Below are positions 34,944 through 48,212 of a stretch of 64,000 nt of DNA, in pieces. Each line of letters starts with the position of its first letter. Position 1 is the stretch's first letter. The stretch comes from Taudactylus pleione. Taxonomy: Eukaryota > Chordata > Amphibia > Anura > Myobatrachidae. Both the position numbers and the translations under genes were made by a program. The notes beneath the pieces are model-generated. The model was not told the origin of the DNA, did no database searches, and saw only the letters and a list, made by a program, of their open reading frames with translations. The stretch is from positions 310,001-374,000 of the forward strand of contig JAUIMM010001994.1 of NCBI GenBank assembly GCA_031769625.1, in the 5' to 3' direction.

Positions 34944-37302
34944 GACCTGTGATTTTCTTGAGGTTGTGGTTATGCACTACAGCGCTGTCTAGAACTAAGG
35001 CTTCCCTGTATTGGATCATGGTAGATTTTTCCACAGTACCAATCAAAACCTATTGGCTGCAGCAGTACAGCTTCATGCCATTAGGCCTGAAGTGACCTAT
35101 GGGAGTGCTCCAATCATTCAAGAAACTGCAAAAATGCACTGGGCACAGGAGCCTCATTTCTCCCCATCAAGTCAGAACCATGAAGCCCATCTTTGACATC
35201 CATGGCACCAAAAGGCTCCTTAGAATACAAGGGTCTGCAGGCTCCCATCCAACACTAGGCTTGGGAACAAACTCCAACTTTGTTACATCACATACAAAAG
35301 TAGCCATGTAACATGTGGAAGAAAGGAACAGAAATCATAAATACCATTAGGGGTAGTATAAATCATATGCCATTACAATTAAGGAGACCATTTATTTAAA
35401 AAAAATGGCTCCAGGGATCAAGGGTGCTCATGGGTCCCACTAGTATTGGTGAAGGGGGACCTGAAGATTCATTTTTTTCCCCTCAATGGGGGCCATTTTG
35501 CTCTGAGGGGATGGGGAGAAATGAGGCCTATGCCCCCAGTGCTTGTTCTACAATCACATGTCAATACAACCTGCTGCTGCACTCACCTGTTTGCACTTTT
35601 GCATTTATAAACACTTCATATGATTCATTAAACAACTGATAAGAAGAGGAATGATCTTTTGGTGTTGCATTGTGTCTCCATGTCTTGTCTCCATTTATCT
35701 GCCTCTATTCAGGCCTAATTCTGGGACTAAAGTCAAAGTCCCTGTAAAGTGGATGTATTTGCGGAGGATTGGCTAATTAAATAATGAATATATTTTATTG
35801 TTGTGTTATGATTATCCAACCCCTATGACACTTCTGCAATGCCATTTGGAAATTGTTTATCAGGTCTCCTGTTTTTACTTTTTCGCACCATTGCAGGGGC
35901 AACCACATGGATACAACTGTTGGATGCATGAATTGCTCTCCTTTACTTCCAACAACTTGGATATTTGTTACATTTCTATATTGAGGCAAAATATGCTAGA
36001 GTAGTTCACATTTACTATTCAGAAAATTTCTGTCATTTTTTTGAAAATATATTTTAGGTGTGTAATGCTTGAATTTTCCTAATTGTTTGACTTTGGACCA
36101 GCTGGAGGCATTCATTTTCTCCATTTGCAAGAACAAGCAGTGATATGATGCATCTCGAGGTCTTTGTCTCCCTCAAGTGGGCTTCTTCAAGGAAGTGCAA
36201 TGGTTATAAGCAGCAGTAGATTGTGACATCATAGAAGAATGTTGTTATATTGGCAGAATCTGCTAGCTGACTGTTTACATTCTAATGCGCCATGATGACT
36301 GCATGGCAGCCACTCCTGAACATTCTGTGGACAGTATGAACATTCCGTATACTCCTGAACATTCCGTAAACACTGTTAACATTCCAATTAAGGTTCTAGA
36401 CTGTCTGATTAACTGCCGAGACAAGACATGAAGAAAGAAAGGCTGCCAGTTGGTTTGTGGATCTGGCAGAGGCTTGCAGGAGGCAGTGCATTCACAAATC
36501 ATGCACCCAGAGAGAAAGAGAGGGAGGGAAAGAAGTCTGCATATGTTAAATTGATAACATAGAGATGAATTGAAAAAAAAGTAATAATTCCAAGGCTCTA
36601 AATGACATTGAAATCCTCTGCTCTCTTTTGGTAACATTAAATCAAAGAAATTAAAGTATAGATTAAAAAGGAGAAGGAAAGCATGGGGGAAAATTGAACC
36701 AGGCCAAATGAAAAAACATATATAGGAGAAAAGGACACAAATACAGGGGTGCATCTGCTGTTTGGTTTGGAGTTGCAGTGCTGTCTCCTAGATTCCATGC
36801 TCCTAATTTCCTGCTGCAGTTTCTAACTACCAGCCCAAGCTCTGACCCAGTGAGCTGACCATACTTGAGAACAAAGCATAAATAATCTTTTTATAAACCA
36901 CTTTATATCAAGTACCATTATAAATCAATGTATATGTGTTTACATTTATAATACTTACCATATGCTAAGCATCATATATTTAATCTTTTAAAGTCAACTA
37001 AGTGGGCAAACAGTGCAAATATTACTTCATTTACACTTAAAATGTACCAGCTGCAACATAATTTGAATATATGCAAAATATTTTGCAGCTAAACTTTATG
37101 CTTATCAATGAAGTAATGTGTGCGCTATCTATCTGCTTAGTTAACATTTAAGCATTGAATTACTGGTGATTAGCATATGATAAGTACTGCAAATTCTAAT
37201 ATATATATATATACATGTATTTATTTTTTATTTAAAAAATTGCTCTCCCTAATTGTAATAGTATATGATTTAAACTACCCATTGTGTTCATCAGCAATTC
37301 TC
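34660..37302 (+). repeat. Satellite unit 12 (mosaic: A left, B right)
   Basis: Length 2643 bp. Markers are A up to ATGCCCC (35532) and B from TTCGCACC (35884) onwards. It also has TTACAATCTCC near 34850, shared only with unit 16, and CGTATACTCC, shared with units 13-16. First microsatellite (TA)14 at 34915-34942; second AT run 37199-37213 (15 bp). Confidence 0.95.
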
Positions 37303-37548
37303 AATGTCTCTCTATGTGAGGTAGCTGCTTGTGTCTGATAAGTACCAAATCAGAAGCGCAGCCCCCAAGCTTTGAGACATAAGAGAGCCTGAAGACCCTG
37401 AATCTAAGGTGCACCCTGGTGCTCTGTGATGATGGGTCTTTGGCTTTTGTGGGTTAAAGAGAAATGGTGCTTATTTGCACAGCATGCTTTTACACTCTCC
37501 TGGGTGACTGGAGCATACATCTATGGCTTCTGTAAAAAATAGAAATAA

Positions 37549-37591
<43 letters not shown>

Positions 37592-39956
37592 ACCTGTGAT
37601 TTTCTTGAGGTTGTGGTTATGCACTACAGCGCTGTCTAGAACTAAGGCTTCCCTGTATTGGATCATGGTAGATTTTTCCACAGTACCAATCAAAACCTAT
37701 TGGCTGCAGCAGTACAGCTTCATGCCATTAGGCCTGAAGTGACCTATGGGAGTGCTCCAATCATTCAAGAAACTGCAAAAATGCACTGGGCACAGGAGCC
37801 TCATTTCTCCCCATCAAGTCAGAACCATGAAGCCCATCTTTGACATCCATGGCACCAAAAGGCTCCTTAGAATACAAGGGTCTGCAGGCTCCCATCCAAC
37901 ACTAGGCTTGGGAACAAACTCCAACTTTGTTACATCACATACAAAAGTAGCCATGTAACATGTGGAAGAAAGGAACAGAAATCATAAATACCATTAGGGG
38001 TAGTATAAATCATATGCCATTACAATTAAGGAGACCATTTATTTAAAAAAAAATGGCTCCAGGGATCAAGGGTGCTCATGGGTCCCATTAGTATTGGTGA
38101 AGGGGGACCTGAAGATTCATTTTTTTCCCCTCAATGGGGGCCATTTTGCTCTGAGGGGATGGGGAGAAATGAGGCCTATACCCCCAGTGCTTGTTCTACA
38201 ATCACATGTCAATACAACCTGCTGCTGCACTCACCTGTTTGCACTTTTGCATTTATAAACACTTCATATGATTCATTAAACAACTGATAAGAAGAGGAAT
38301 GATCTTTTGGTGTTGCATTGTGTCTCCATGTCTTGTCTCCATTTATCTGCCTCTATTCAGGCCTAATTCTGGGACTAAAGTCAAAGTCCCTGTAAAGTGG
38401 ATGTATTTGCGGAGGATTGGCTAATTAAATAATGAATATATTTTATTGTTGTGTTATGATTATCCAACCCCTATGACACTTCTGCAATGCCATTTGGAAA
38501 TTGTTTATCAGGTCTCCTGTTTTTACTTTTTCGCACCATTGCAGGGGCAACCACATGGATACAACTGTTGGATGCATGAATTGCTCTCCTTTACTTCCAA
38601 CAACTTGGATATTTGTTACATTTCTATATTGAGGCAAAATATGCTTATGCTAGAGTAGTTCACATTTACTATTCAGAAAATTTCTGTCATTTTTTTGAAA
38701 ATATATTTTAGGTGTGTAATGCTTGAATTTTCCTAATTGTTTGACTTTGGACCAGCTGGAGGCATTCATTTTCTCCATTTGCAAGAACAAGCAGTGATAT
38801 GATGCATCTCGAGGTCTTTGTCTCCCTCAAGTGGGCTTCTTCAAGGAAGTGCAATGGTTATAAGCAGCAGTAGATTGTGACATCATAGAAGAATGTTGTT
38901 ATATTGGCAGAATCTGCTAGCTGACTGTTTACATTCTAATGCGCCATGATGACTGCATGGCAGCCACTCCTGAACATTCTGTGGACAGTATGAACATTCC
39001 GTATACTCCTGAACATTCCGTAAACACTGTTAACATTCCAATTAAGGTTCTAGACTGTCTGATTAACTGCCGAGACAAGACATGAAGAAAGAAAGGCTGC
39101 CAGTTGGTTTGTGGATCTGGCAGAGGCTTGCAGGAGGCAGTGCATTCACAAATCATGCACCCAGAGAGAAAGAGAGGGAGGGAAAGAAGTCTGCATATGT
39201 TAAATTGATAACATAGAGATGAATTGAAAAAAAAGTAATAATTCCAAGGCTCTAAATGACATTGAAATCCTCTGCTCTCTTTTGGTAACATTAAATCAAA
39301 GAAATTAAAGTATAGATTAAAAAGGAGAAGGAAAGCATGGGGGAAAATTGAACCAGGCCAAATGAAAAAACATATATAGGAGAAAAGGACACAAATACAG
39401 GGGTGCATCTGCTGTTTGGTTTGGAGTTGCAGTGCTGTCTCCTAGATTCCATGCTCCTAATTTCCTGCTGCAGTTTCTAACTACCAGCCCAAGCTCTGAC
39501 CCAGTGAGCTGACCATACTTGAGAACAAAGCATAAATAATCTTTTTATAAACCACTTTATATCAAGTACCATTATAAATCAATGTATATGTGTTTACATT
39601 TATAATACTTACCATATGCTAAGCATCATATATTTAATCTTTTAAAGTCAACTAAGTGGGCAAACAGTGCAAATATTACTTCATTTACACTTAAAATGTA
39701 CCAGCTGCAACATAATTTGAATATATGCAAAATATTTTGCAGCTAAACTTTATGCTTATCAATGAAGTAATGTGTGCGCTATCTATCTGCTTAGTTAACA
39801 TTTAAGCATTGAATTACTGGTGATTAGCATATGATAAGTACTGCAAATTCTAATATATATATATATACATGTATTTATTTTTTATTTAAAAAATTGCTCT
39901 CCCTAATTGTAATAGTATATGATTTAAACTACCCATTGTGTTCATCAGCAATTCTC
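37303..39956 (+). repeat. Satellite unit 13 (haplotype B)
   Basis: Length 2654 bp. All B markers plus CGTATACTCC. It alone has a 6-bp tandem duplication, TATGCT TATGCT, near 38640-38651. First microsatellite (TA)16 at 37558-37589; second AT run 39853-39867 (15 bp). Confidence 0.95.
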
Positions 39957-40202
39957 AATGTCTCTCTATGTGAGGTAGCTGCTTGTGTCTGATAAGTACC
40001 AAATCAGAAGCGCAGCCCCCAAGCTTTGAGACATAAGAGAGCCTGAAGACCCTGAATCTAAGGTGCACCCTGGTGCTCTGTGATGATGGGTCTTTGGCTT
40101 TTGTGGGTTAAAGAGAAATGGTGCTTATTTGCACAGCATGCTTTTACACTCTCCTGGGTGACTGGAGCATACATCTATGGCTTCTGTAAAAAATAGAAAT
40201 AA

Positions 40203-40245
<43 letters not shown>

Positions 40246-42604
40246 ACCTGTGATTTTCTTGAGGTTGTGGTTATGCACTACAGCGCTGTCTAGAACTAAG
40301 GCTTCCCTGTATTGGATCATGGTAGATTTTTCCACAGTACCAATCAAAACCTATTGGCTGCAGCAGTACAGCTTCATGCCATTAGGCCTGAAGTGACCTA
40401 TGGGAGTGCTCCAATCATTCAAGAAACTGCAAAAATGCACTGGGCACAGGAGCCTCATTTCTCCCCATCAAGTCAGAACCATGAAGCCCATCTTTGACAT
40501 CCATGGCACCAAAAGGCTCCTTAGAATACAAGGGTCTGCAGGCTCCCATCCAACACTAGGCTTGGGAACAAACTCCAACTTTGTTACATCACATACAAAA
40601 GTAGCCATGTAACATGTGGAAGAAAGGAACAGAAATCATAAATACCATTAGGGGTAGTATAAATCATATGCCATTACAATTAAGGAGACCATTTATTTAA
40701 AAAAAAATGGCTCCAGGGATCAAGGGTGCTCATGGGTCCCATTAGTATTGGTGAAGGGGGACCTGAAGATTCATTTTTTTCCCCTCAATGGGGGCCATTT
40801 TGCTCTGAGGGGATGGGGAGAAATGAGGCCTATACCCCCAGTGCTTGTTCTACAATCACATGTCAATACAACCTGCTGCTGCACTCACCTGTTTGCACTT
40901 TTGCATTTATAAACACTTCATATGATTCATTAAACAACTGATAAGAAGAGGAATGATCTTTTGGTGTTGCATTGTGTCTCCATGTCTTGTCTCCATTTAT
41001 CTGCCTCTATTCAGGCCTAATTCTGGGACTAAAGTCAAAGTCCCTGTAAAGTGGATGTATTTGCGGAGGATTGGCTAATTAAATAATGAATATATTTTAT
41101 TGTTGTGTTATGATTATCCAACCCCTATGACACTTCTGCAATGCCATTTGGAAATTGTTTATCAGGTCTCCTGTTTTTACTTTTTCGCACCATTGCAGGG
41201 GCAACCACATGGATACAACTGTTGGATGCATGAATTGCTCTCCTTTACTTCCAACAACTTGGATATTTGTTACATTTCTATATTGAGGCAAAATATGCTA
41301 GAGTAGTTCACATTTACTATTCAGAAAATTTCTGTCATTTTTTTGAAAATATATTTTAGGTGTGTAATGCTTGAATTTTCCTAATTGTTTGACTTTGGAC
41401 CAGCTGGAGGCATTCATTTTCTCCATTTGCAAGAACAAGCAGTGATATGATGCATCTCGAGGTCTTTGTCTCCCTCAAGTGGGCTTCTTCAAGGAAGTGC
41501 AATGGTTATAAGCAGCAGTAGATTGTGACATCATAGAAGAATGTTGTTATATTGGCAGAATCTGCTAGCTGACTGTTTACATTCTAATGCGCCATGATGA
41601 CTGCATGGCAGCCACTCCTGAACATTCTGTGGACAGTATGAACATTCCGTATACTCCTGAACATTCCGTAAACACTGTTAACATTCCAATTAAGGTTCTA
41701 GACTGTCTGATTAACTGCCGAGACAAGACATGAAGAAAGAAAGGCTGCCAGTTGGTTTGTGGATCTGGCAGAGGCTTGCAGGAGGCAGTGCATTCACAAA
41801 TCATGCACCCAGAGAGAAAGAGAGGGAGGGAAAGAAGTCTGCATATGTTAAATTGATAACATAGAGATGAATTGAAAAAAAAGTAATAATTCCAAGGCTC
41901 TAAATGACATTGAAATCCTCTGCTCTCTTTTGGTAACATTAAATCAAAGAAATTAAAGTATAGATTAAAAAGGAGAAGGAAAGCATGGGGGAAAATTGAA
42001 CCAGGCCAAATGAAAAAACATATATAGGAGAAAAGGACACAAATACAGGGGTGCATCTGCTGTTTGGTTTGGAGTTGCAGTGCTGTCTCCTAGATTCCAT
42101 GCTCCTAATTTCCTGCTGCAGTTTCTAACTACCAGCCCAAGCTCTGACCCAGTGAGCTGACCATACTTGAGAACAAAGCATAAATAATCTTTTTATAAAC
42201 CACTTTATATCAAGTACCATTATAAATCAATGTATATGTGTTTACATTTATAATACTTACCATATGCTAAGCATCATATATTTAATCTTTTAAAGTCAAC
42301 TAAGTGGGCAAACAGTGCAAATATTACTTCATTTACACTTAAAATGTACCAGCTGCAACATAATTTGAATATATGCAAAATATTTTGCAGCTAAACTTTA
42401 TGCTTATCAATGAAGTAATGTGTGCGCTATCTATCTGCTTAGTTAACATTTAAGCATTGAATTACTGGTGATTAGCATATGATAAGTACTGCAAATTCTA
42501 ATATATATATATATACATGTATTTATTTTTTATTTAAAAAATTGCTCTCCCTAATTGTAATAGTATATGATTTAAACTACCCATTGTGTTCATCAGCAAT
42601 TCTC
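39957..42604 (+). repeat. Satellite unit 14 (haplotype B)
   Basis: Length 2648 bp. All B markers plus CGTATACTCC. First microsatellite (TA)16 at 40212-40243, the same as unit 13; second AT run 42501-42515 (15 bp). Apart from the 6-bp duplication in unit 13 I see no difference between units 13 and 14. Confidence 0.95.
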
Positions 42605-45240
42605 AATGTCTCTCTATGTGAGGTAGCTGCTTGTGTCTGATAAGTACCAAATCAGAAGCGCAGCCCCCAAGCTTTGAGACATAAGAGAGCCTGAAGACCC
42701 TGAATCTAAGGTGCACCCTGGTGCTCTGTGATGATGGGTCTTTGGCTTTTGTGGGTTAAAGAGAAATGGTGCTTATTTGCACAGCATGCTTTTACACTCT
42801 CCTGGGTGACTGGAGCATACATCTATGGCTTCTGTAAAAAATAGAAATAAATATGTGTGTATATATATATATATATATAGGACCTGTGATTTTCTTGAGG
42901 TTGTGGTTATGCACTACAGCGCTGTCTAGAACTAAGGCTTCCCTGTATTGGATCATGGTAGATTTTTCCACAGTACCAATCAAAACCTATTGGCTGCAGC
43001 AGTACAGCTTCATGCCATTAGGCCTGAAGTGACCTATGGGAGTGCTCCAATCATTCAAGAAACTGCAAAAATGCACTGGGCACAGGAGCCTCATTTCTCC
43101 CCATCAAGTCAGAACCATGAAGCCCATCTTTGACATCCATGGCACCAAAAGGCTCCTTAGAATACAAGGGTCTGCAGGCTCCCATCCAACACTAGGCTTG
43201 GGAACAAACTCCAACTTTGTTACATCACATACAAAAGTAGCCATGTAACATGTGGAAGAAAGGAACAGAAATCATAAATACCATTAGGGGTAGTATAAAT
43301 CATATGCCATTACAATTAAGGAGACCATTTATTTAAAAAAAAATGGCTCCAGGGATCAAGGGTGCTCATGGGTCCCATTAGTATTGGTGAAGGGGGACCT
43401 GAAGATTCATTTTTTTCCCCTCAATGGGGGCCATTTTGCTCTGAGGGGATGGGGAGAAATGAGGCCTATACCCCCAGTGCTTGTTCTACAATCACATGTC
43501 AATACAACCTGCTGCTGCACTCACCTGTTTGCACTTTTGCATTTATAAACACTTCATATGATTCATTAAACAACTGATAAGAAGAGGAATGATCTTTTGG
43601 TGTTGCATTGTGTCTCCATGTCTTGTCTCCATTTATCTGCCTCTATTCAGGCCTAATTCTGGGACTAAAGTCAAAGTCCCTGTAAAGTGGATGTATTTGC
43701 GGAGGATTGGCTAATTAAATAATGAATATATTTTATTGTTGTGTTATGATTATCCAACCCCTATGACACTTCTGCAATGCCATTTGGAAATTGTTTATCA
43801 GGTCTCCTGTTTTTACTTTTTCGCACCATTGCAGGGGCAACCACATGGATACAACTGTTGGATGCATGAATTGCTCTCCTTTACTTCCAACAACTTGGAT
43901 ATTTGTTACATTTCTATATTGAGGCAAAATATGCTAGAGTAGTTCACATTTACTATTCAGAAAATTTCTGTCATTTTTTTGAAAATATATTTTAGGTGTG
44001 TAATGCTTGAATTTTCCTAATTGTTTGACTTTGGACCAGCTGGAGGCATTCATTTTCTCCATTTGCAAGAACAAGCAGTGATATGATGCATCTCGAGGTC
44101 TTTGTCTCCCTCAAGTGGGCTTCTTCAAGGAAGTGCAATGGTTATAAGCAGCAGTAGATTGTGACATCATAGAAGAATGTTGTTATATTGGCAGAATCTG
44201 CTAGCTGACTGTTTACATTCTAATGCGCCATGATGACTGCATGGCAGCCACTCCTGAACATTCTGTGGACAGTATGAACATTCCGTATACTCCTGAACAT
44301 TCCGTAAACACTGTTAACATTCCAATTAAGGTTCTAGACTGTCTGATTAACTGCCGAGACAAGACATGAAGAAAGAAAGGCTGCCAGTTGGTTTGTGGAT
44401 CTGGCAGAGGCTTGCAGGAGGCAGTGCATTCACAAATCATGCACCCAGAGAGAAAGAGAGGGAGGGAAAGAAGTCTGCATATGTTAAATTGATAACATAG
44501 AGATGAATTGAAAAAAAAGTAATAATTCCAAGGCTCTAAATGACATTGAAATCCTCTGCTCTCTTTTGGTAACATTAAATCAAAGAAATTAAAGTATAGA
44601 TTAAAAAGGAGAAGGAAAGCATGGGGGAAAATTGAACCAGGCCAAATGAAAAAACATATATAGGAGAAAAGGACACAAATACAGGGGTGCATCTGCTGTT
44701 TGGTTTGGAGTTGCAGTGCTGTCTCCTAGATTCCATGCTCCTAATTTCCTGCTGCAGTTTCTAACTACCAGCCCAAGCTCTGACCCAGTGAGCTGACCAT
44801 ACTTGAGAACAAAGCATAAATAATCTTTTTATAAACCACTTTATATCAAGTACCATTATAAATCAATGTATATGTGTTTACATTTATAATACTTACCATA
44901 TGCTAAGCATCATATATTTAATCTTTTAAAGTCAACTAAGTGGGCAAACAGTGCAAATATTACTTCATTTACACTTAAAATGTACCAGCTGCAACATAAT
45001 TTGAATATATGCAAAATATTTTGCAGCTAAACTTTATGCTTATCAATGAAGTAATGTGTGCGCTATCTATCTGCTTAGTTAACATTTAAGCATTGAATTA
45101 CTGGTGATTAGCATATGATAAGTACTGCAAATTCTAATATATATATATATACATGTATTTATTTTTTATTTAAAAAATTGCTCTCCCTAATTGTAATAGT
45201 ATATGATTTAAACTACCCATTGTGTTCATCAGCAATTCTC
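42605..45240 (+). repeat. Satellite unit 15 (haplotype B), shortest unit
   Basis: Length 2636 bp. All B markers plus CGTATACTCC. First microsatellite (TA)10 at 42860-42879, the shortest in the window; second AT run 45137-45151 (15 bp). Confidence 0.95.
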
Positions 45241-45489
45241 AATGTCTCTCTATGTGAGGTAGCTGCTTGTGTCTGATAAGTACCAAATCAGAAGCGCAGC
45301 CCCCAAGCTTTGAGACATAAGAGAGCCTGAAGACCCTGAATCTAAGGTGCACCCTGGTGCTCTGTGATGATGGGTCTTTGGCTTTTGTGGGTTAAAGAGA
45401 AATGGTGCTTATTTGCACAGCATGCTTTTACAATCTCCTGGGTGACTGGAGCATACATCTATGGCTTCTGTAAAAAATAGAAATAAATA

Positions 45490-45563
<74 letters not shown>

Positions 45564-47921
45564 ACCTGTGATTTTCTTGAGGTTGTGGTTATGCACTACA
45601 GCGCTGTCTAGAACTAAGGCTTCCCTGTATTGGATCATGGTAGATTTTTCCACAGTACCAATCAAAACCTATTGGCTGCAGCAGTACAGCTTCATGCCAT
45701 TAGGCCTGAAGTGACCTATGGGAGTGCTCCAATCATTCAAGAAACTGCAAAAATGCACTGGGCACAGGAGCCTCATTTCTCCCCATCAAGTCAGAACCAT
45801 GAAGCCCATCTTTGACATCCATGGCACCAAAAGGCTCCTTAGAATACAAGGGTCTGCAGGCTCCCATCCAACACTAGGCTTGGGAACAAACTCCAACTTT
45901 GTTACATCACATACAAAAGTAGCCATGTAACATGTGGAAGAAAGGAACAGAAATCATAAATACCATTAGGGGTAGTATAAATCATATGCCATTACAATTA
46001 AGGAGACCATTTATTTAAAAAAAATGGCTCCAGGGATCAAGGGTGCTCATGGGTCCCACTAGTATTGGTGAAGGGGGACCTGAAGATTCATTTTTTTCCC
46101 CTCAATGGGGGCCATTTTGCTCTGAGGGGATGGGGAGAAATGAGGCCTATGCCCCCAGTGCTTGTTCTACAATCACATGTCAATACAACCTGCTGCTGCA
46201 CTCACCTGTTTGCACTTTTGCATTTATAAACACTTCATATGATTCATTAAACAACTGATAAGAAGAGGAATGATCTTTTGGTGTTGCATTGTGTCTCCAT
46301 GTCTTGTCTCCATTTATCTGCCTCTATTCAGGCCTAATTCTGGGACTAAAGTCAAAGTCCCTGTAAAGTGGATGTATTTGCGGAGGATTGGCTAATTAAA
46401 TAATGAATATATTTTATTGTTGTGTTATGATTATCCAACCCCTATGACACTTCTGCAATGCCATTTGGAAATTGTTTATCAGGTCTCCTGTTTTTACTTT
46501 TTCGCACCATTGCAGGGGCAACCACATGGATACAACTGTTGGATGCATGAATTGCTCTCCTTTACTTCCAACAACTTGGATATTTGTTACATTTCTATAT
46601 TGAGGCAAAATATGCTAGAGTAGTTCACATTTACTATTCAGAAAATTTCTGTCATTTTTTTGAAAATATATTTTAGGTGTGTAATGCTTGAATTTTCCTA
46701 ATTGTTTGACTTTGGACCAGCTGGAGGCATTCATTTTCTCCATTTGCAAGAACAAGCAGTGATATGATGCATCTCGAGGTCTTTGTCTCCCTCAAGTGGG
46801 CTTCTTCAAGGAAGTGCAATGGTTATAAGCAGCAGTAGATTGTGACATCATAGAAGAATGTTGTTATATTGGCAGAATCTGCTAGCTGACTGTTTACATT
46901 CTAATGCGCCATGATGACTGCATGGCAGCCACTCCTGAACATTCTGTGGACAGTATGAACATTCCGTATACTCCTGAACATTCCGTAAACACTGTTAACA
47001 TTCCAATTAAGGTTCTAGACTGTCTGATTAACTGCCGAGACAAGACATGAAGAAAGAAAGGCTGCCAGTTGGTTTGTGGATCTGGCAGAGGCTTGCAGGA
47101 GGCAGTGCATTCACAAATCATGCACCCAGAGAGAAAGAGAGGGAGGGAAAGAAGTCTGCATATGTTAAATTGATAACATAGAGATGAATTGAAAAAAAAG
47201 TAATAATTCCAAGGCTCTAAATGACATTGAAATCCTCTGCTCTCTTTTGGTAACATTAAATCAAAGAAATTAAAGTATAGATTAAAAAGGAGAAGGAAAG
47301 CATGGGGGAAAATTGAACCAGGCCAAATGAAAAAACATATATAGGAGAAAAGGACACAAATACAGGGGTGCATCTGCTGTTTGGTTTGGAGTTGCAGTGC
47401 TGTCTCCTAGATTCCATGCTCCTAATTTCCTGCTGCAGTTTCTAACTACCAGCCCAAGCTCTGACCCAGTGAGCTGACCATACTTGAGAACAAAGCATAA
47501 ATAATCTTTTTATAAACCACTTTATATCAAGTACCATTATAAATCAATGTATATGTGTTTACATTTATAATACTTACCATATGCTAAGCATCATATATTT
47601 AATCTTTTAAAGTCAACTAAGTGGGCAAACAGTGCAAATATTACTTCATTTACACTTAAAATGTACCAGCTGCAACATAATTTGAATATATGCAAAATAT
47701 TTTGCAGCTAAACTTTATGCTTATCAATGAAGTAATGTGTGCGCTATCTATCTGCTTAGTTAACATTTAAGCATTGAATTACTGGTGATTAGCATATGAT
47801 AAGTACTGCAAATTCTAATATATATATATATACATGTATTTATTTTTTATTTAAAAAATTGCTCTCCCTAATTGTAATAGTATATGATTTAAACTACCCA
47901 TTGTGTTCATCAGCAATTCTC
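45241..47921 (+). repeat. Satellite unit 16 (mosaic: A left, B right)
   Basis: Length 2681 bp. A up to ATGCCCC (46151), B from TTCGCACC (46504). It shares TTACAATCTCC and CGTATACTCC with unit 12, four units earlier. First microsatellite with the extra TG step and (TA)32 at 45498-45561; second AT run 47818-47832 (15 bp). Confidence 0.95.
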
Positions 47922-48167
47922 AATGTCTCTCTATGTGAGGTAGCTGCTTGTGTCTGATAAGTACCAAATCAGAAGCGCAGCCCCCAAGCTTTGAGACATA
48001 AGAGAGCCTGAAGACCCTGAATCTAAGGTGCACCCTGGTGCTCTGTGATGATGGGTCTTTGGCTTTTGTGGGTTAAAGAGAAATGGTGCTTATTTGCACA
48101 GCATGCTTTTACACTCTCCTGGGTGACTGGAGCATACATCTATGGCTTCTGTAAAAAATAGAAATAA

Positions 48168-48212
<45 letters not shown>

